From Strigops habroptila (Eukaryota > Chordata > Aves > Psittaciformes > Psittacidae): a DNA stretch of 64,000 nucleotides. Positions 1 through 12,838 of the stretch are shown here, in pieces. The position numbers and the translations under genes are program-made. The notes beneath the pieces are model-generated. The model ran no database searches and was not told the DNA's origin. It worked only from the letters and a program-made list of their open reading frames with translations. The stretch covers positions 95,224,743 through 95,288,742 of the forward strand of contig NC_044278.2 in the NCBI RefSeq assembly GCF_004027225.2, written 5' to 3'. Positions within the stretch are counted from its first letter, which is position 1. Every line of letters begins with the position of its first letter.

Positions 1-17
1 CCCCACAGCCAGGGAAA
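1..17 (+). CDS. CDADC1: Penultimate coding exon (3' end only) of a plus-strand gene, probably CDADC1
   Basis: The window opens in an exon that ends at a consensus donor, AAA|gtaagt, at 17/18. Joined to the next exon at 1290, the frame reads ..P-T-A-R-E-N and continues openly to a stop, so the last base of this exon is the first base of an Asn codon. Only 17 bases are visible, too few to identify a family. The name CDADC1 (a cytidine/dCMP-deaminase-domain protein) rests on the known vertebrate gene order, in which CDADC1 converges on CAB39L. It is an inference from position. Confidence 0.5.
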
Positions 18-1289
18 GTAAGTATTTTTTCATTAATTCATGTTATGGCTGAAGTTAGTAAGTGAGATCATGTTTTAAACAAACCTGAATTGATTAGTCT
101 TAATCTTGATTTCAATTAGTTAAATTTTGCTGTGAAAACTCCTCTGAGCTTTTTGAATAGATGAACTAATAGTAAGTTGAAAACAAGCTGGTTTTAACAA
201 ATGCTTGGCACTGACGCACACATTACAAAACCTAGTAATGCTGTTACCAAGGTCAACAATATGCTGTTTGACACATAGATAATTTCAGACTACTCTATGG
301 GGGTTTAGATTTTGTTCTATAAAGACTTTTTATACTGTGTTCTATGAAGAGTGCCATTCTTTTTCAAGAGAAATTGGACTCCTCCAAGTCATTTAAATAT
401 GTTCTGCAGAACATTTCGGTGTTTCTTTTATGAAGTAGAATCTATGCCAGTGCTTTTCAATCAACATTTATTTTTGTGTGTTTATGTACACATATATAAT
501 ATAAAGGTCACAAAATCCTTGTTGACCTGCACCCCTGTAGCAAGGGAGCTGTCATCTTCTGAAACAGAGTTTGGATGAGTCTTATGTTGAAGCCTTTTTG
601 TGCTACAAAAGGGATCCACCACTGGCATCTACTGTCAGCTACCAATCCTTAAAATGTTTCTCATCCAGAGGGGAAAATAATGTGGAAAAAGAAGCTAAAT
701 AATTTTTGTGCCTCAAGCACAAAGATACAGAGCGTAAGGATAGGGAGCTGGCAGTTAGTCAAAGAATTGAATACCAGGCTAGGAGCATAAAAAAGACTGA
801 AGGTGGGTTTTGTAGCACATGAGTAACCACATACTACAAGCTAATTCTTTATGTGAACTAAATTAGTGGAGACATCTCTTTGTTAGCAATTTCATCCTGG
901 GCTCAGGAAAAGGGGTGAGGAAAGGGCTCAGAGTAGTGTGTATGGCATTAGTAATCACTGCAGAATGTTAGGGCGTGTTCATCCCTCTCTCCGCTAATGG
1001 ATTTTTAGACCCAGCTGGAGAAAGATTCACCTTTAATAGGGCTCATTTCTCTAACAATGTTTTCTTCAAGATGGTGTGCTTGCATTTCAGCACTGAACTG
1101 GTACAAGTTGCTTTCTTTCCTTAGGATGTTTCTCCTGCTACGATTACTGCATGGTCCTCTGTAAGGGAAAGAAGACAATCTCTCTCCCCGTCCCTGTCCC
1201 CAGTGTTACTCCAGTGGGCCTGTATGTGTTGAGTATTTAGACTACACTTACTATTGTATTAATATTTCACAAATATTTTTTCTCTTTAG
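18..1289 (+). other. Last intron of the left-edge plus-strand gene
   Basis: It begins gtaagt and ends with a pyrimidine-rich acceptor, tttttctctttag. The intron is AT-rich, with no repeat family recognised and no convincing internal exon. The 75-residue open frame at 351-578 shows no domain and is treated as chance. Confidence 0.5.
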
Positions 1290-1363
1290 ATGGGGTCCAG
1301 AAAACGAAATCACTAGATGACCAGCAGCACCAAAGCAAGAAACTGTGTCTTGGTCACTATTGA
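1290..1363 (+). CDS. CDADC1: Terminal coding exon of the left-edge gene, probably CDADC1
   Basis: This exon starts after a strong acceptor (ctctttag at 1282-1289) and encodes the C-terminal tail of the protein: about 24 residues ending K-K-L-C-L-G-H-Y, with TGA at 1361-1363. The tail is hydrophilic, rich in Lys, Gln, Ser and Asp, with no enzymatic motif. The deaminase domains would be further left, outside the window. The phase agrees with the exon ending at base 17. The strand and the convergent position relative to CAB39L fit CDADC1. A different plus-strand gene is possible, since so short a tail is not diagnostic. Confidence 0.55.
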
Positions 1364-2200
1364 ATAATTAAGCACTTCTGCAGTCTCGCTCTGTGTTTTT
1401 TATAATGCAGCCTGTTTGCACTTTCAAATAAGAAAGAGTTTTATTTATTGTTTGGAAAATGATTTCTAGAATAAGTTTATTTATGATGTCTTTCATATTT
1501 TATGGAATTACCTGAAGGTATTTTTAATTTAGAAGTTGTTCTTGGCAAAAAAACGCTGCTTGTATTTTCTGTGAAAGTAACTGGGTGGCTGATCAGTGTT
1601 AACACATTAAAAAAAAAAAGGACTGAAAGTTTATTGCTGGCAGATCACAGTAATAATAAAATGGTACCTTTTCGCTTGGTGCGTGGATTGAGGGAATGGA
1701 TTTCTAAGTTCTGGGCTAGCAGAATGCAGAAATAAGCCCTAGTTTTACAAGTACAATTGTCAAGGGAACCTTGTAGGAAATGGTGGATAAATAATCATTA
1801 GCAGTTATTCCTGTTCCTGAAAGCGGCTTTTACTTCTCAGTTTGCTTGTATAAAGGAGATGAAGCCATGGGGATGGCCATTGTTTCTAAGTAAGTGGTTT
1901 AAAGATCAAGCTTCTGTCTCATACACACTGTTCCAACTACCATAGCAGCAGAGCTATTTTGGTTTGTGGTACCTGCATTGCTGCCCTGTACGCTTCCTCA
2001 AGTGCAGCCCATCTTAATTGATGCAGGCAAAGATTAGCTCTGCTTTTCTCAGCTTCTGGATGCAGGCCTGAAAGAATTTGGCTGTGTGCATCTCACTGGC
2101 CCCTACATACCATGTGAAGATTTGGAGTGCTTAGGTTTTGTTAATCTTCACTAACAGGCTTGTAGGACTACAAAAGCTAATAAAGCACCCGATGTCCTGT
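1364..2200 (+). other. Probable 3' UTR of the left-edge gene
   Basis: AT-rich sequence following the TGA. AATAAA polyadenylation signals occur at 1655-1660 and 2179-2184, so the transcript may end near 1.68 kb or 2.2 kb. The real end cannot be chosen from sequence alone. The 77-residue open frame at 1502-1735 lies inside it and has no recognisable features. Confidence 0.4.
1655..1660 (+). terminator. Candidate AATAAA polyadenylation signal
   Basis: Canonical hexamer about 290 bases after the plus-strand stop codon, in AT-rich context. It is the first AATAAA downstream of the stop. A second one at 2179-2184 could serve a longer 3' UTR. Confidence 0.45.
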
Positions 2201-5200
2201 TATTTCTTACAGAGGATGATCTGTACCAGTGGAATTGCCCGAATCTTTTCAGGTGCCAGTCTCTTGGATGACACTTGGTGACCTGTGGAGCAAGGGTGAC
2301 ATTAAAATAGCCAGTGAAACTGCATTCTAATGCTGTTGCCACTTCTGAGGGGGTGCTGGGTGGGTAACCAGAGCAGACAGTTGTACCCAGCATCTTTTGA
2401 GAGTTCTCTCTCCTTACTCCCATCTGTTTTGCATATGCTGCCTTGAATATGACCTCTAGCTGTTTGTTTTAGCAGATGTTCCAAGACTTTCTGTTCACTC
2501 CTGTGCTGAGCCCTCAAGTGCAAACACCTTAAGCCTTTTTCTGCTGTTGCTGCTGGTAGAATGTATAAATGGCCTTTTCCCAGTTCTTTCGTGCATGGTG
2601 CTCTCCTTAAAGTCCAGGAAAGGGAATAATATTTTAAGATGCTGCTGAAGGTTCTATTTGTTTCTTTTAGGCTTTGGAAAAGGTTGGAACTAGATAGGAA
2701 AGCTGTGATCAGATAGTGTGCAAAGCATCCATAGTGTTGCATTAGTTACTTGGAGTCTGTTCTCACCCAGTTTGGCTACTGGTCCTGTAATTTAATGTAC
2801 AGTTCTTGATGCTTGGAGCTGCAGCAAGGAGCTGTGATTCCCTAAGGCTCATGGTCTAGCTTCATTCTTGAGTACCTGGGCCTTAGAACTGGGGAATGCT
2901 TATATCCTCTTAGCACCATGAGGATTCACTCTCACTGGAGCTGGAGAAGCTTCTGTTTGTCTGAACCTAGTTAGATTGAAGGCTACTCTGGAGCTTCTGG
3001 TTGAGTGTGGTACATGCAGGTAACAGCAGAAATCTCATCAGGGAACTGGCTGACCTCCTGCACCGCTGCTGTCTTGCTAAGGAGGGTGCATATCGCTTCA
3101 TTTCCCAGGACCAGGGAGAGAGTGGAGGAGAAAAATCTGACCCTGCTGGTCAACTAAGGGAAGGATGGTGAAATGTATTTTTACATCACACCTCAAAAGA
3201 GTGCTTTTTCACAGTAGCTCATGAAGAAATTGCTGAACCGTCACTTCACCAGGTCTTGTAATCTAATGTGGAGGAACCCAGGCCCTGAATCTAGGACCAG
3301 TAGATCCAGCTGCAAGAGCTCCATGCCTTACCTGTCAGATTCAGATTTCAGGGCCTGGGGATTAAGTTATTGGTTTGGATGCTGTACAAACCTCAGAAGA
3401 ACAGTTTTTTCCTCTCATCAAGGATTATATAGTTTCATTGTTTGTAACTTCCATATGAGATTAAAGTCAAATGTTGGTGTTTCATAAGCAAGATTATAAT
3501 CTATTTTTAAATCATAAATATTTTATTTTGGCATATTTCCTCCCCACTTCTTCTAAGCATCTTGTGTTAGAATAATTACTCTTGGCTTTTTCTATAGATC
3601 AGAAGAACACTGTCCAGATTAGAGTAAAAAGTCTGCCCCAATCCACCCACTGAAACCTTCTTGTTTCCAAAATCTGTTGGCAATGCTCTTCTACTTGAGG
3701 TAGAAACAGGGAAAAAAACAGGGGCAGGTTTAAGACTCCTTCAAATTTTATACTGCTCCATCAGCTGGCATCAGAACTGGTAAAGAAAGAAGTCTGTGTT
3801 TTTATAGGGACAGCTGAAAATGGAAACTCCCTGAAACATCACAAGCAGCCTAGGTACATGGATAAGCAAATCGAGATACAAGTCAAATATCACGCACATT
3901 AAATAACTACACTGCAGTGAGTGCTGCTGGAAGCTGGACTTCACAAGGAGTGAAGATTCAACCTTTACTTTTTATTGTTTTTTAAAAAGAGGGGGTTTTG
4001 TACAAAATATTCTGTGAAACTCAGAATTGCTTGAACAGCTGAAGGCTTGCAAGTCTGGCTTTATTTCTGTCTTGCTACATTTCTGCAGATTCCTCCAGGG
4101 ACTCTCAAGTTTCTCTAGGCTCTGATGATCAGTATAACCCTACTTTAATTCTTACTGGGGTTACACAGTAGGGTCCTTATCCTGGCCAACAGGAACAATG
4201 TGAGTGGGGTTTCTCTCTCAGCCTCTGGACTCTGTAGGTGCTGCTGTGCCTGTCTGCTTGCCAGGGAGAGCCACGGAAGATGGGACATCTCCTGCAGTGC
4301 TTATGTTGCAAATGAACTCTTAAGATGTTTGTTTCTTACATTAAAACTACAATGCATTTAAAATCAAGAAATGTAAAAGTTATATATTTTATATATTGTA
4401 TGAAATTCCCATATGCATTTTGGGTCTATTCCATTCGTTTCAGAGCAGTCATTTTAATTGTAGGTATTAACTATCGGTAATAATTTGGCCTCTTGACAGA
4501 ACAAAAATTTGCTGTTAATTGTCTGCCTTACAGCAAAATATGTTTTCTGCTAATAAATTATTAATCTGACAGTAAGTACTGACATGCATTTTTAAGTGCT
4601 TTTGGTTATTAGAAGCAGCATAACAGAAACAGCGTGCTTTGAAATGCTCACGCCCTTTACCCGCCCGGTGCTGTCCTTGCTCCGGCAGTCCCAGCTGTTT
4701 GCTGAGCTGCATCAACTCCTGCTCTGCCTGAAGAACGTGTCTCAGCATGAGACTGTGCCTCCTGCCAGCCCCAGGAAAGGGCTGGGATCCCCCCCCTTGG
4801 TCCTGAGAGCATTGATGAGCATTCATTCCCTCTTCCTCAGGAGAGTCAGAACTGCCTTAGGGAGCATCGCGTGAGCTACCACCTCCACAGCCTGTTTCTT
4901 GTTTGAAAGGATGGCAGTGGATGAAGCTTTGACCATCCAGCAGTGCATCCATCCTGCTGCACCTCCTGCCTTGCTGCCGTGGATCGCTGCATCTGCATGC
5001 ACAGCACCTTGATTCACATTCACCTTGATCCATAGTCGCTGCAGATGGGGATTGTGGTAGTGACCGTAGCCATCAGCTGTGTTAGCCAGCAGCGTGGCTG
5101 AAGGGGAGCAAGTGTAGCATGAAGCAGGTGATGCTGAAGGCCTGACCCATGGGTGGGTTTACACCCACCTAGCTCTGGCCCAGGCATGTGGACTGGAGGC

Positions 5201-5929
5201 CTCTTAGCCAGCAGGAATAGCATTAGAGCTATTCCTACACTTTGTTTTCCTGTTTAACTGCATCTGAAAGGAATCTAGTCAATGTACGCCAAGACTGGCT
5301 CGTGTCACTGGGCCACATGCAGTAAGCAGGGACAGATGGGAGATGCATTTGAGGAGTGCTCTTGAACTGAAACATCGTTGTAGACAGACAGTGAGCAGAC
5401 AGTGGGATGTTGTCAGGCGGGCTGGCAATGGGACAGGCTTCCCAGAAACATGTTCAATGTGGGGATTACTCTGAAAAGCTTTGCAGTCGTCTAAAGAGAT
5501 TGTTTTGGCCGTTCTGCCTGCAAGCAAGACTTCAAATACCTGTTTGGCTTTGTTACATCCAGTAACTGAAATCGCTTGGAGGCTGGAAAAGAAGAAGGGA
5601 GAAAAAAGAAGAGACTGAAAAAAAGAAGGGAGACAGTGCGTGCTGATTTCTAATAGATCTGGGTAAGTGTTGTGTTTGCATGGCAAGGTTTTGGTAGCAG
5701 CAGGCCTACAGCGGTGGCTTCTGTGAGAAGCTGCCAGAAGCTTCCCCATGTCCAATAGAGCCAATGACAGCCAGCTCCAAGACAAACCCAGCAATGGCCA
5801 AGGCTGAGCCCATCGGCGATAATGGTAGCATACGTATTTGAGAAGGGGGGAAAGATACTGCACAGGAGCAACTGCAGCTGGGAAGAGGAGTGAGAATATG
5901 AGAGCAACAGCTCTGCAGACACCCAGGTC

Positions 5930-6420
5930 AGTCAGCAGCGGGGTGAGGAGGTGCTCCGGGCGCCAGAGCAGGGGAGGTGTACGTGGAATCCTCTCCCGAT
6001 GTGCCCCCGTGCCATTGATAGTCGGCGGCTGATCCTGCAGCCGCTGGCTGAGAAGAGGCACAGCGCTGCCGTGCCGAGCCTGCGGCTGGCTCAACACGCC
6101 CGAGCCAGGGACGGCTCCTCGGTTACCTCCCCAGCTCTGAGCCGGGTTTGCCTCAGCCGCTCTCTCCCTTCACGCTCCTGCCCAGCGGGAATGACGAGCG
6201 CCGCCGCGAGGGGGCGCTGCTATCAGTTTAACGCGGGCGCGGCTGCAGCGGGGCCCGGGGGGTTCTGCCGCAGCTCGGCGTGTTTCACCCTAAATACCGC
6301 AACTGGCACCCAGGGATCTGCTGCCGCTGCGGGCGGCAAAAGGGCGGGTGTGCTGTGCTGTGCTGCGCTGCGCTGGCGCGCCGTGTGAATGCCGCACGCT
6401 GCAGACAGCGCAGGACATGG
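5930..6420. promoter_or_regulatory. Small CpG-rich patch with a CTCF-like motif
   Basis: CpG dinucleotides are dense here (for example cgccgccgcgag, acgcgggcgcggctgc, cgctgcgctggcgcgccg), unlike the CpG-poor DNA around it. Such a patch may be a distal regulatory element, an insulator or the promoter of an unannotated transcript. No TATA box or obvious first-exon donor was identified, so promoter function is only an inference. Confidence 0.4.
6204..6220 (+). promoter_or_regulatory. CTCF-like binding motif, forward orientation
   Basis: The sequence ccgcgagggggcgctgc, with the preceding base, matches 13 of 15 positions of the vertebrate CTCF core (CCACYAGRGGGCRSY) by eye. It lies in a CpG-rich patch between two convergent genes, a setting where CTCF insulation is common. 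Occupancy cannot be known from sequence, and methylation of its CpGs would affect binding. Confidence 0.45.
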
Positions 6421-7574
6421 GCAGGAGGAGAGGAGAGAGGCTGGTGTGTGTCGTGTGGGGAAGGGCATCTCTTGACTCGCCACAGCACAACCTGACCGTG
6501 TTTGGGCGAGGAACAGGCGTGCAGAGGAAAGTGCTGAGCACGGCTTTTCCCCTGGGGTATTTTGCAGTGTGACATTCATCTCCTGCACTCCAAGTATCGT
6601 CTGTTCGTACCTGACATTTCCCACCTCGCTTTCCTGAGGCGCCAGGCTCAGCACTGAGGTCTTCCTGAAGCTACAGGACATGGTGCATTCCCACCGCTGT
6701 TGAAGGGATGGGGTCTGTTCCAACTTTAATGGAGATGGTATTTCTGCAACATGTTAATCACTGGCACTCCAGTGCATGAACAACAACAAAGCCTTTGCAG
6801 TCTGCCTGCGTTTGTTTTCTCCTCCTTCACCTTCACTGCTCAACTCTCTTTACTTTGGCCCTGGTGAGGTCACCTCACTGCTTTGCCAGTGAGTTTTCCC
6901 CCAGGGCAGCTAAATTTCTAACTTGGAGGAAAAATAAGGGGTTGAAGCAGCCTGGGAAACCATGAAGCATCTGAACAGGCCTTAGGGACGTATCACTCAA
7001 ATGCCAGCATAGACACATCCCCTCCTCCCCAGTGTCCTTTCAGAAATACCTGAAGGATGTATGTAAGACAGTATGAATGCCAGTACATTCACCTGCAGGG
7101 TGAATTCATTCCCATCACAGGGCAAGACAGATTTAGCTAGAGGAAACAAAACCAGCAGAAGCAGAGGAGCGTAGCTGCATAGCAAGGAGCAGTATTTATT
7201 AGCAGGAGAGCCGGGTCTTTCATTGGAATGAACATATGCCTGTCCTCCCCCTGCAACGCCTGCTGTCCCCTGGGACATCCTGCGTTCCTGCCTGCTAGTA
7301 GGCCTGGCCCCGTGTCACTTTCCTTTGAGCCTCTGTCAGGAAGCATGAGCCACTGTTGCCAGCCCACAGGGAGAACCTGCTCTACCCCATGAGCTAATTG
7401 CGGCTCTGCCCTTGACACTCCTCAGGGCACGAGGCACGTCCGGCTGTGAATATCATTCTCCCCACACACCCAGCTTTAACATGGGGAGGAGGTGCCTTTC
7501 CCTGCTTCCCCCATGGCAGTTTGGGAGCTCTGCTCCCTGCAGGCTCCTGATTGTCCTACACACACAGAGCCCGT

Positions 7575-7700
7575 TGGGCACCTGACCACAAGCACCCGCC
7601 GGGTTTGCGCGCTGCCGGCTATCCGCCGGGCAGGGCAGCGCCGCGGTGTGCCGCCCCTGAGGGGCCAACCCCGGCTGCATGTTCACGAGGCTCGGGACAG
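7575..7700. promoter_or_regulatory. Second short CpG-rich patch
   Basis: A run of CpGs (acccgccgggtttgcgcgct, atccgccgggcagggcagcg, ccgcggtgtgccgcc) in about 120 bases, isolated from genes. Function is unknown. Its length is below usual CpG-island limits, and no splice donor or other promoter element was recognised. Confidence 0.25.
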
Positions 7701-8125
7701 ATGCAGCGGGCTCTGCTGTGACAGGGGCATTTTTAAATCTGCTCCAGCCCCTCGCCAAGCCGGCTGTTGTAGCAGTGAGGTGAAGGGCGCTGCCAGAGCT
7801 GTGTGTTAGCAGAGGTAACATACCCTGCAATTTGGAAAGAGAGGGCCTCTATTCATGAGAGGTGAGCAAGGCCCAAAGACACAGTCCTGTCTTCTCTGTG
7901 CCCTCAGAAGAAATAACTCCATTCATTAAAAGACTGGCAGCTCTTTCCAGGAGAGATGCACTGGGGATTTGGGTGGGTTTTGTTGCTCTAACTATGAAGG
8001 CTATGGTGCCATGACTGGACTGGTGCCTGTTGTGCATCCAAAAGACTTTGTTCATATCTGTTACCTTAGTGGTCAGGTCCTGCTTGTGCCCAACAACTCA
8101 TTAAACCCTAACATGTGGCCACACC

Positions 8126-8225
8126 TCGAATCCCGTGTTCAGTTCTGGGCCCCTCACTACAAGGGAGATACAGCGGGACACACACTGGGCCATACCTCCT
8201 GTGCTGCACTGCAGCAGGTACCTGC
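8126..8225 (+). mobile_element. CR1 fragment from the reverse-transcriptase ORF region
   Basis: The run cctcgaatcccgtgttcagt followed by tctgggcccctcactac closely resembles the avian CR1 ORF2 section encoding the N-P-V-F-S-S/F-G/W-A-P segment. After about 8180 the match weakens. It has no 3' end signature, so it is an internal fragment, and it is not functional. Confidence 0.5.
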
Positions 8226-11200
8226 AGCCTCACCAATGGCCAGGGCAGTGCGATATTTCCTGGGGCTCAGGCTCAGCAGCAAAGCCCTCCCAGCTGTTGC
8301 CAGTGCCGTACAGTGATGAAAACCAGCCATGGGGCTCCTCTAGCAATGGTGAATTACAGCCTTCAGCTGCACGATGCTCGAGATGGAAAAAGTTATTTTG
8401 ACCATGGCTTTGCAAAGCCTCTCACAGCTGATGCCACAGGAAAGAGGGTGCTTTTCTGATTGTTCTTCCTCCTTTCATATTCCTGGAAAGAAGAGCCAGC
8501 TCGAGGCAGGCGCTGGGGAGCGGGACCGTGAGTCAGGAGGGCTGGGCTCGCCCCCTGGGGCTCTCAGGGAGCTTGGCCAAGTCAGCCCTGTGAGGCGCTT
8601 GGCTTACAGCTAAACCACGCAGCCAAAACTGGGTTTCCCCTTAGGCTTGTCCCACATTGCCTGCCCAGCAGCAACTGTGCTCAGAGCTGGCTTGGGCCAC
8701 TGCTGCCCTGCGGCCTGGCACACCGCAGGCTTAGGGATAGGAGCCTTTGCTGGAGACAAGGCCCCCCTTCAGCATGGCCTGGGTGGCAGGAATTTCAGCT
8801 CCTTCTCTTCCCCAGGCCACAGCAGTGGTTGCCTCTCTTGCTATGGGGCTGAACCTCTCACTAGAGGCTCTGGGACATCTCAGGCCCAGTCTTAACAGCC
8901 TGTGCTGCTCCACTTGGTGCACGCGTATGGAATACACAGGCGTGGGCCCCAGTGAGCAACAACATAGCTCACCAAGTTTGTCGCTCAGTGAGGGAGGAGC
9001 CCTGGATTTGCTCTGAACAGGTATAAGCACTGGCTGAGCTCTCTGTGAAAGTGCTGGCTGGAAGAGGGAACACGTGAGTTCTTGAGAATGGACACTCATT
9101 TACAGCAAAACCTGATATAAACCAGCAGCTCCAGGCCTTGGGCTCCGGCAGTGAAGGCCCCTAGGAGCCTGCACCGGGGAGTGCTGGCTGGCTCCTGCTC
9201 AGACCCCGGGAGCGCTGCAGCCTGGCAGAATTCCCACCACCCACCTGCCCTGACAGGAAAGCAAGTGGCCACTTCAGGTCCATCAGCACAAGAGCTATGC
9301 AACAGGCTTTCACTGCTTGGCAGCAAATGCAACAAACCCCTATGGTCTACGTAATCCCCCAGTGCTTGATGCTGTTTAGCTGCAGGCAGTGTGTACAAGT
9401 CCAGTGGGTGATGTTCAAGGCAAACACAGGGTGAACCCGACACAGGTGAATTGGCAGGTGCCAAAATGCAAGTCCAAAAATGGTCAAAGCCATGGAAATC
9501 TATATTTTTATGCCAGAGTGCTTAGTGAAGAAGGGGGAGGGCTAAGTACGATTCCTTTTCGTGTCATGGAGACCAAAGCCTCTGCCTCATAACAGCCTTC
9601 ATCCCCAGGCATAAGACAATCTGCATGAAGGTGCTTCCAGCCAAAACGCTGAAGTGCTTCCACTTCAGATGGAAAAATGAAGCATTTGTTGGCCCAGAGC
9701 AAAAGCCTCTCTTCTGACCAAACATCACTGCACCCTTTGGAAAGAAGCCTGGGTTCTCTTAGCCCTGCTCCGATTTCACAGACAAGAGCAAGGCACGCAC
9801 TAAAGAACAAATGGGATCCTGATTTCCTTTCCCTCATGCAAGTGCTTCTATCATTAGATTACAAGGTCCAAGCCATTCTTCCCTTCTCAACTGATCTCGT
9901 CCCCGGGACATGCAGATTAAGAGGCTCGAGCAGTCTTGACATCCATACTTCCTGAAGGCCGGAGTCCGCATCTTTCTCCTGGTTTCACACCTGCTGGTGT
10001 ACGTGCCATTATGGACAAGGAGAAGCTGTTGCTGCTTCTGAATCAGATTTTAACCTTTTCAGCACAAGCTGCCCAAATCCCAGGACAGAAGTTTATGGTT
10101 CAATGATTCCTGGCACTCTGCTGCAACAAGCAAGGTTTTATGAGCAGGATCGTACATCGCATGTTGGCAGAGATTCATCCGTATGACCCAAACCTTCCTG
10201 AATACAGGGTGGGGACTGGAACGGAGAGGCTGCAGCCCCAAGCATCCTCCAGCTTCTTTCTCTCTGAGCACTACAGTCTTCTTCCGTGCCCTCACTCTGA
10301 TGAACTGCAGCTCCCCCAGGTATTAATTTCAGAGGACTTGTGAGTTCCTGGTGGGAGCACTCACTTAGGCAGAACCACCATGATTGAATGCACCAAAGGA
10401 AATTCAGAGCTCTACCATTATTTCAAAGCTGCATTTGAAAAGACCTCATTTTCATTTAATTAGGGATGTGTCCCCACCTGCTGTGAAGTATTATTATGGT
10501 GCTTAATTTCATCTTTGCCATCTCTTTTGCTTTTTCTTCTTGCAAAGAGCTAAGCAAGTTGAGCTTGGGGAAGACTCAATTACTTTGAGGTGTCTTGGCA
10601 ATACCTAATTCAGAACTGGTTTCTTGTGTGATATGCTGCAAGGGGCCTGGCCCATGCCATTGTACTGTAAGACCACTCCTCTTTTCCCCACCCCCCTCTC
10701 CTGCAGGCACACATGCACACAGACCGCTTTTTCACAAGCCCTCCTTGCCATTTACTCCAGTGTGAGTCTGATGACTGCTCACACTGGGAAAGGCTGCAGG
10801 GACAGAGCCTGTTGCTCTGTTCCCTGTTGGCCACATTGAACACTGGGGGTGGGTGTAACCTCCCTCCCCATATTACAGCCAGGTTTTGGTGTCTTCAAGC
10901 GCTCTTCTGTGCCCAGACGACGCAGACAAGAGCAGCTCACGGTGCTGACCACCCTCAGATGCACTGGGCACCTCTGCATGGGTCACACTCACATTCGCAA
11001 GGGCAGGAATTCCCCAACAATACACCATTAGACACTTTTTCCAAGTGCGGGCTGGAAGCCTGATGTTCTCATGTGACTCCAGAGGCTGAGGCAATTGGAC
11101 ATGTGTCTCTGTGCTAATCCAGCCCCGGAGGCCAGCCCCACCCCAGGAGCTCAGAGCACAGCCAAGTGCCCTTCACTTCCAGGCTCCAAATCCCAGAGGA

Positions 11201-11519
11201 TCAGACTTAAATGACTACTCTGAGGACTGTGATTCTGGAGACGGCCCTTTATCAACCCGCTGATAGCGAGCGCTGCCCAGGGGCTGGGGGAGGACCGCCG
11301 TCAGGCTAAGCTGGACTGCAGCCTGGGCTGCAGGCCCCCTGCCAGCCAGGGCTGCAGATGGGATGCTTGCAGAGTGCTGGAGCTCTGAAGGCAGGCAGCG
11401 CTCATCTCTCTCTCTCTCAATCTGCTGAAACTGGTTGGCAAAGGAGAGAATGAATTTAGCACTGTGCAGTCTGGCTATCCAAAAAGGCAAGAGGAGAAAA
11501 ACCAGAGATAGAAATGAAG

Positions 11520-12838
11520 GTGATCAGTAATCATGCCTTTAATAACTTGTAAATATTATTATTCTTTTTAAATTCCAGGCGACTAAGATGTAAATTTGTT
11601 GTGTATATCTGACATCCCAAAAAAAACAAGTCGACAATCTGTTCCGTTTCATCCCTTTTCTAAAGCACATAAATTAATGTATCAGTCACCCCAATATACA
11701 ACAATGAAAAGGTCTTGTTCTGTTTTTACAATTCAGTGTCACCTTTTTATCTGAAGCATTAGCTAGAGTTTTAGCTCGATAACTGTCTCACAACAAACAG
11801 GAAAACTCAGAACTTAGGCTGTCCAGAAAAAGTCAAGAAATTCCCACTCCCTGCTCTCAAACTCCACTTCCTAATACAGCATCAGTGTAACATTATCATT
11901 TCAAGACCCCCAAAAACTCTTCAAACACACTTGGGAAACACTGTTTGGACCACAGAGCTTATTAAACTTAACACACTGATAGTGCAACAGTTTCATCTTC
12001 TGCAACTTCAGCGCAGAACCTGAATTCACATCGGGGTGAACATGGACAGCAAACGCCAGACTACAAGTGGCCTTTGGTGCTACACGGCCTCCCACACTGG
12101 TGCTCCACAACAGCACCACGTACCTAGGGCTGCTCACCACCAGACTGCTTGGGAGCCGAGGGGATAGCCAGTGCTCGAGCAGAAGGTAGATGGCGTACAG
12201 GAAGATGGGAGGCAGGCAGAAACAGCTCACCTGGCTGATGTCTTCACCCAGCACTGAATAGAAAACCTCTGATCTAAGGGAAACTAAAACCTTAAAGATG
12301 AAAGAACACAAAAAACTAAAGCAAAAATGTGACCTTTACTGCTTTTTCACCTACCGCTGTTTTGGCTATAGAACCCTATAAGTGCAGCTAACTCCAGAGA
12401 CAAACATACTCTTTCACAGTCTTGTGTGTGTGCAGCACTAGAACAAAGTCACAATTACAGGTGCAAAGGAACAACGTTACAGTCCTCAGAAGACCTACTC
12501 TGTGCACACACTAACAGCTTGAGTTTGCTGATAAAGTTAAGCAAAGAGGTTCATTCTTCTTGAGCACAAATGAAAATCCATCAAACCAGCTTCTATTACA
12601 GCAAGATTCTAAACGGACATAAATAATTATAGTCTCGATTAAAAATAATATATTATTCTAGATTTTTGGTTTTTTTAGTTTTCATGTAAAACCCCTATAC
12701 TCTTGACATCTAGGAACAAAGACAAAATAAAAACCAGGCACTTGCTGTGCCTTCTCAAGCACTATTGTGGCGTTTAAGGGACACAGAGGAACTTAACAAA
12801 TGAGATTAATGCCTACAGTGGAAAACAAGAGGAGTTCT
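11520..12838 (-). other. CAB39L: Probable 3' UTR of CAB39L
   Basis: The sequence after the CAB39L stop (reading toward lower coordinates) is AT-rich and repeat-free down to about 11.5 kb, where a minus-strand ATTAAA lies at 11538-11543. No AATAAA was seen on the minus strand between there and the stop codon. Below about 11.5 kb the composition changes to GC-rich intergenic DNA. The extent is inferred from composition and the signal. The 136-residue minus-strand open frame at 11901-12311 lies within it and is not considered a gene. Confidence 0.5.
11538..11543 (-). terminator. CAB39L: Candidate ATTAAA polyadenylation signal for CAB39L
   Basis: On the minus strand the hexamer ATTAAA (plus strand tttaat) lies about 1.3 kb after the stop codon, at the border between AT-rich and GC-rich sequence. 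ATTAAA is the commonest variant signal. Cleavage would be expected 10-30 bases toward lower coordinates. Confidence 0.4.

Larger units (their letters stand above)
2200..11515. other. Intergenic region between two convergent 3' ends
   Basis: No exon of a recognisable gene was found on either strand. GC content rises between about 4.6 and 11.4 kb compared with the flanks, with CpG-rich patches near 5.93-6.42 kb and 7.58-7.70 kb, a CR1 fragment near 8.13 kb and a CTCF-like motif at 6.2 kb. Several open frames here (the longest is 272 codons on the minus strand, 5279-6097) lie in the GC-rich part, where stops are scarce, and show no domain. Confidence 0.5.

Noticed and set aside
6223..6723. Cluster of overlapping frames on both strands (166, 96, 83, 74 and 71 codons)
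   Set aside because: They overlap in several frames of a GC-rich segment where stops are rare. None has a domain or a splice context.
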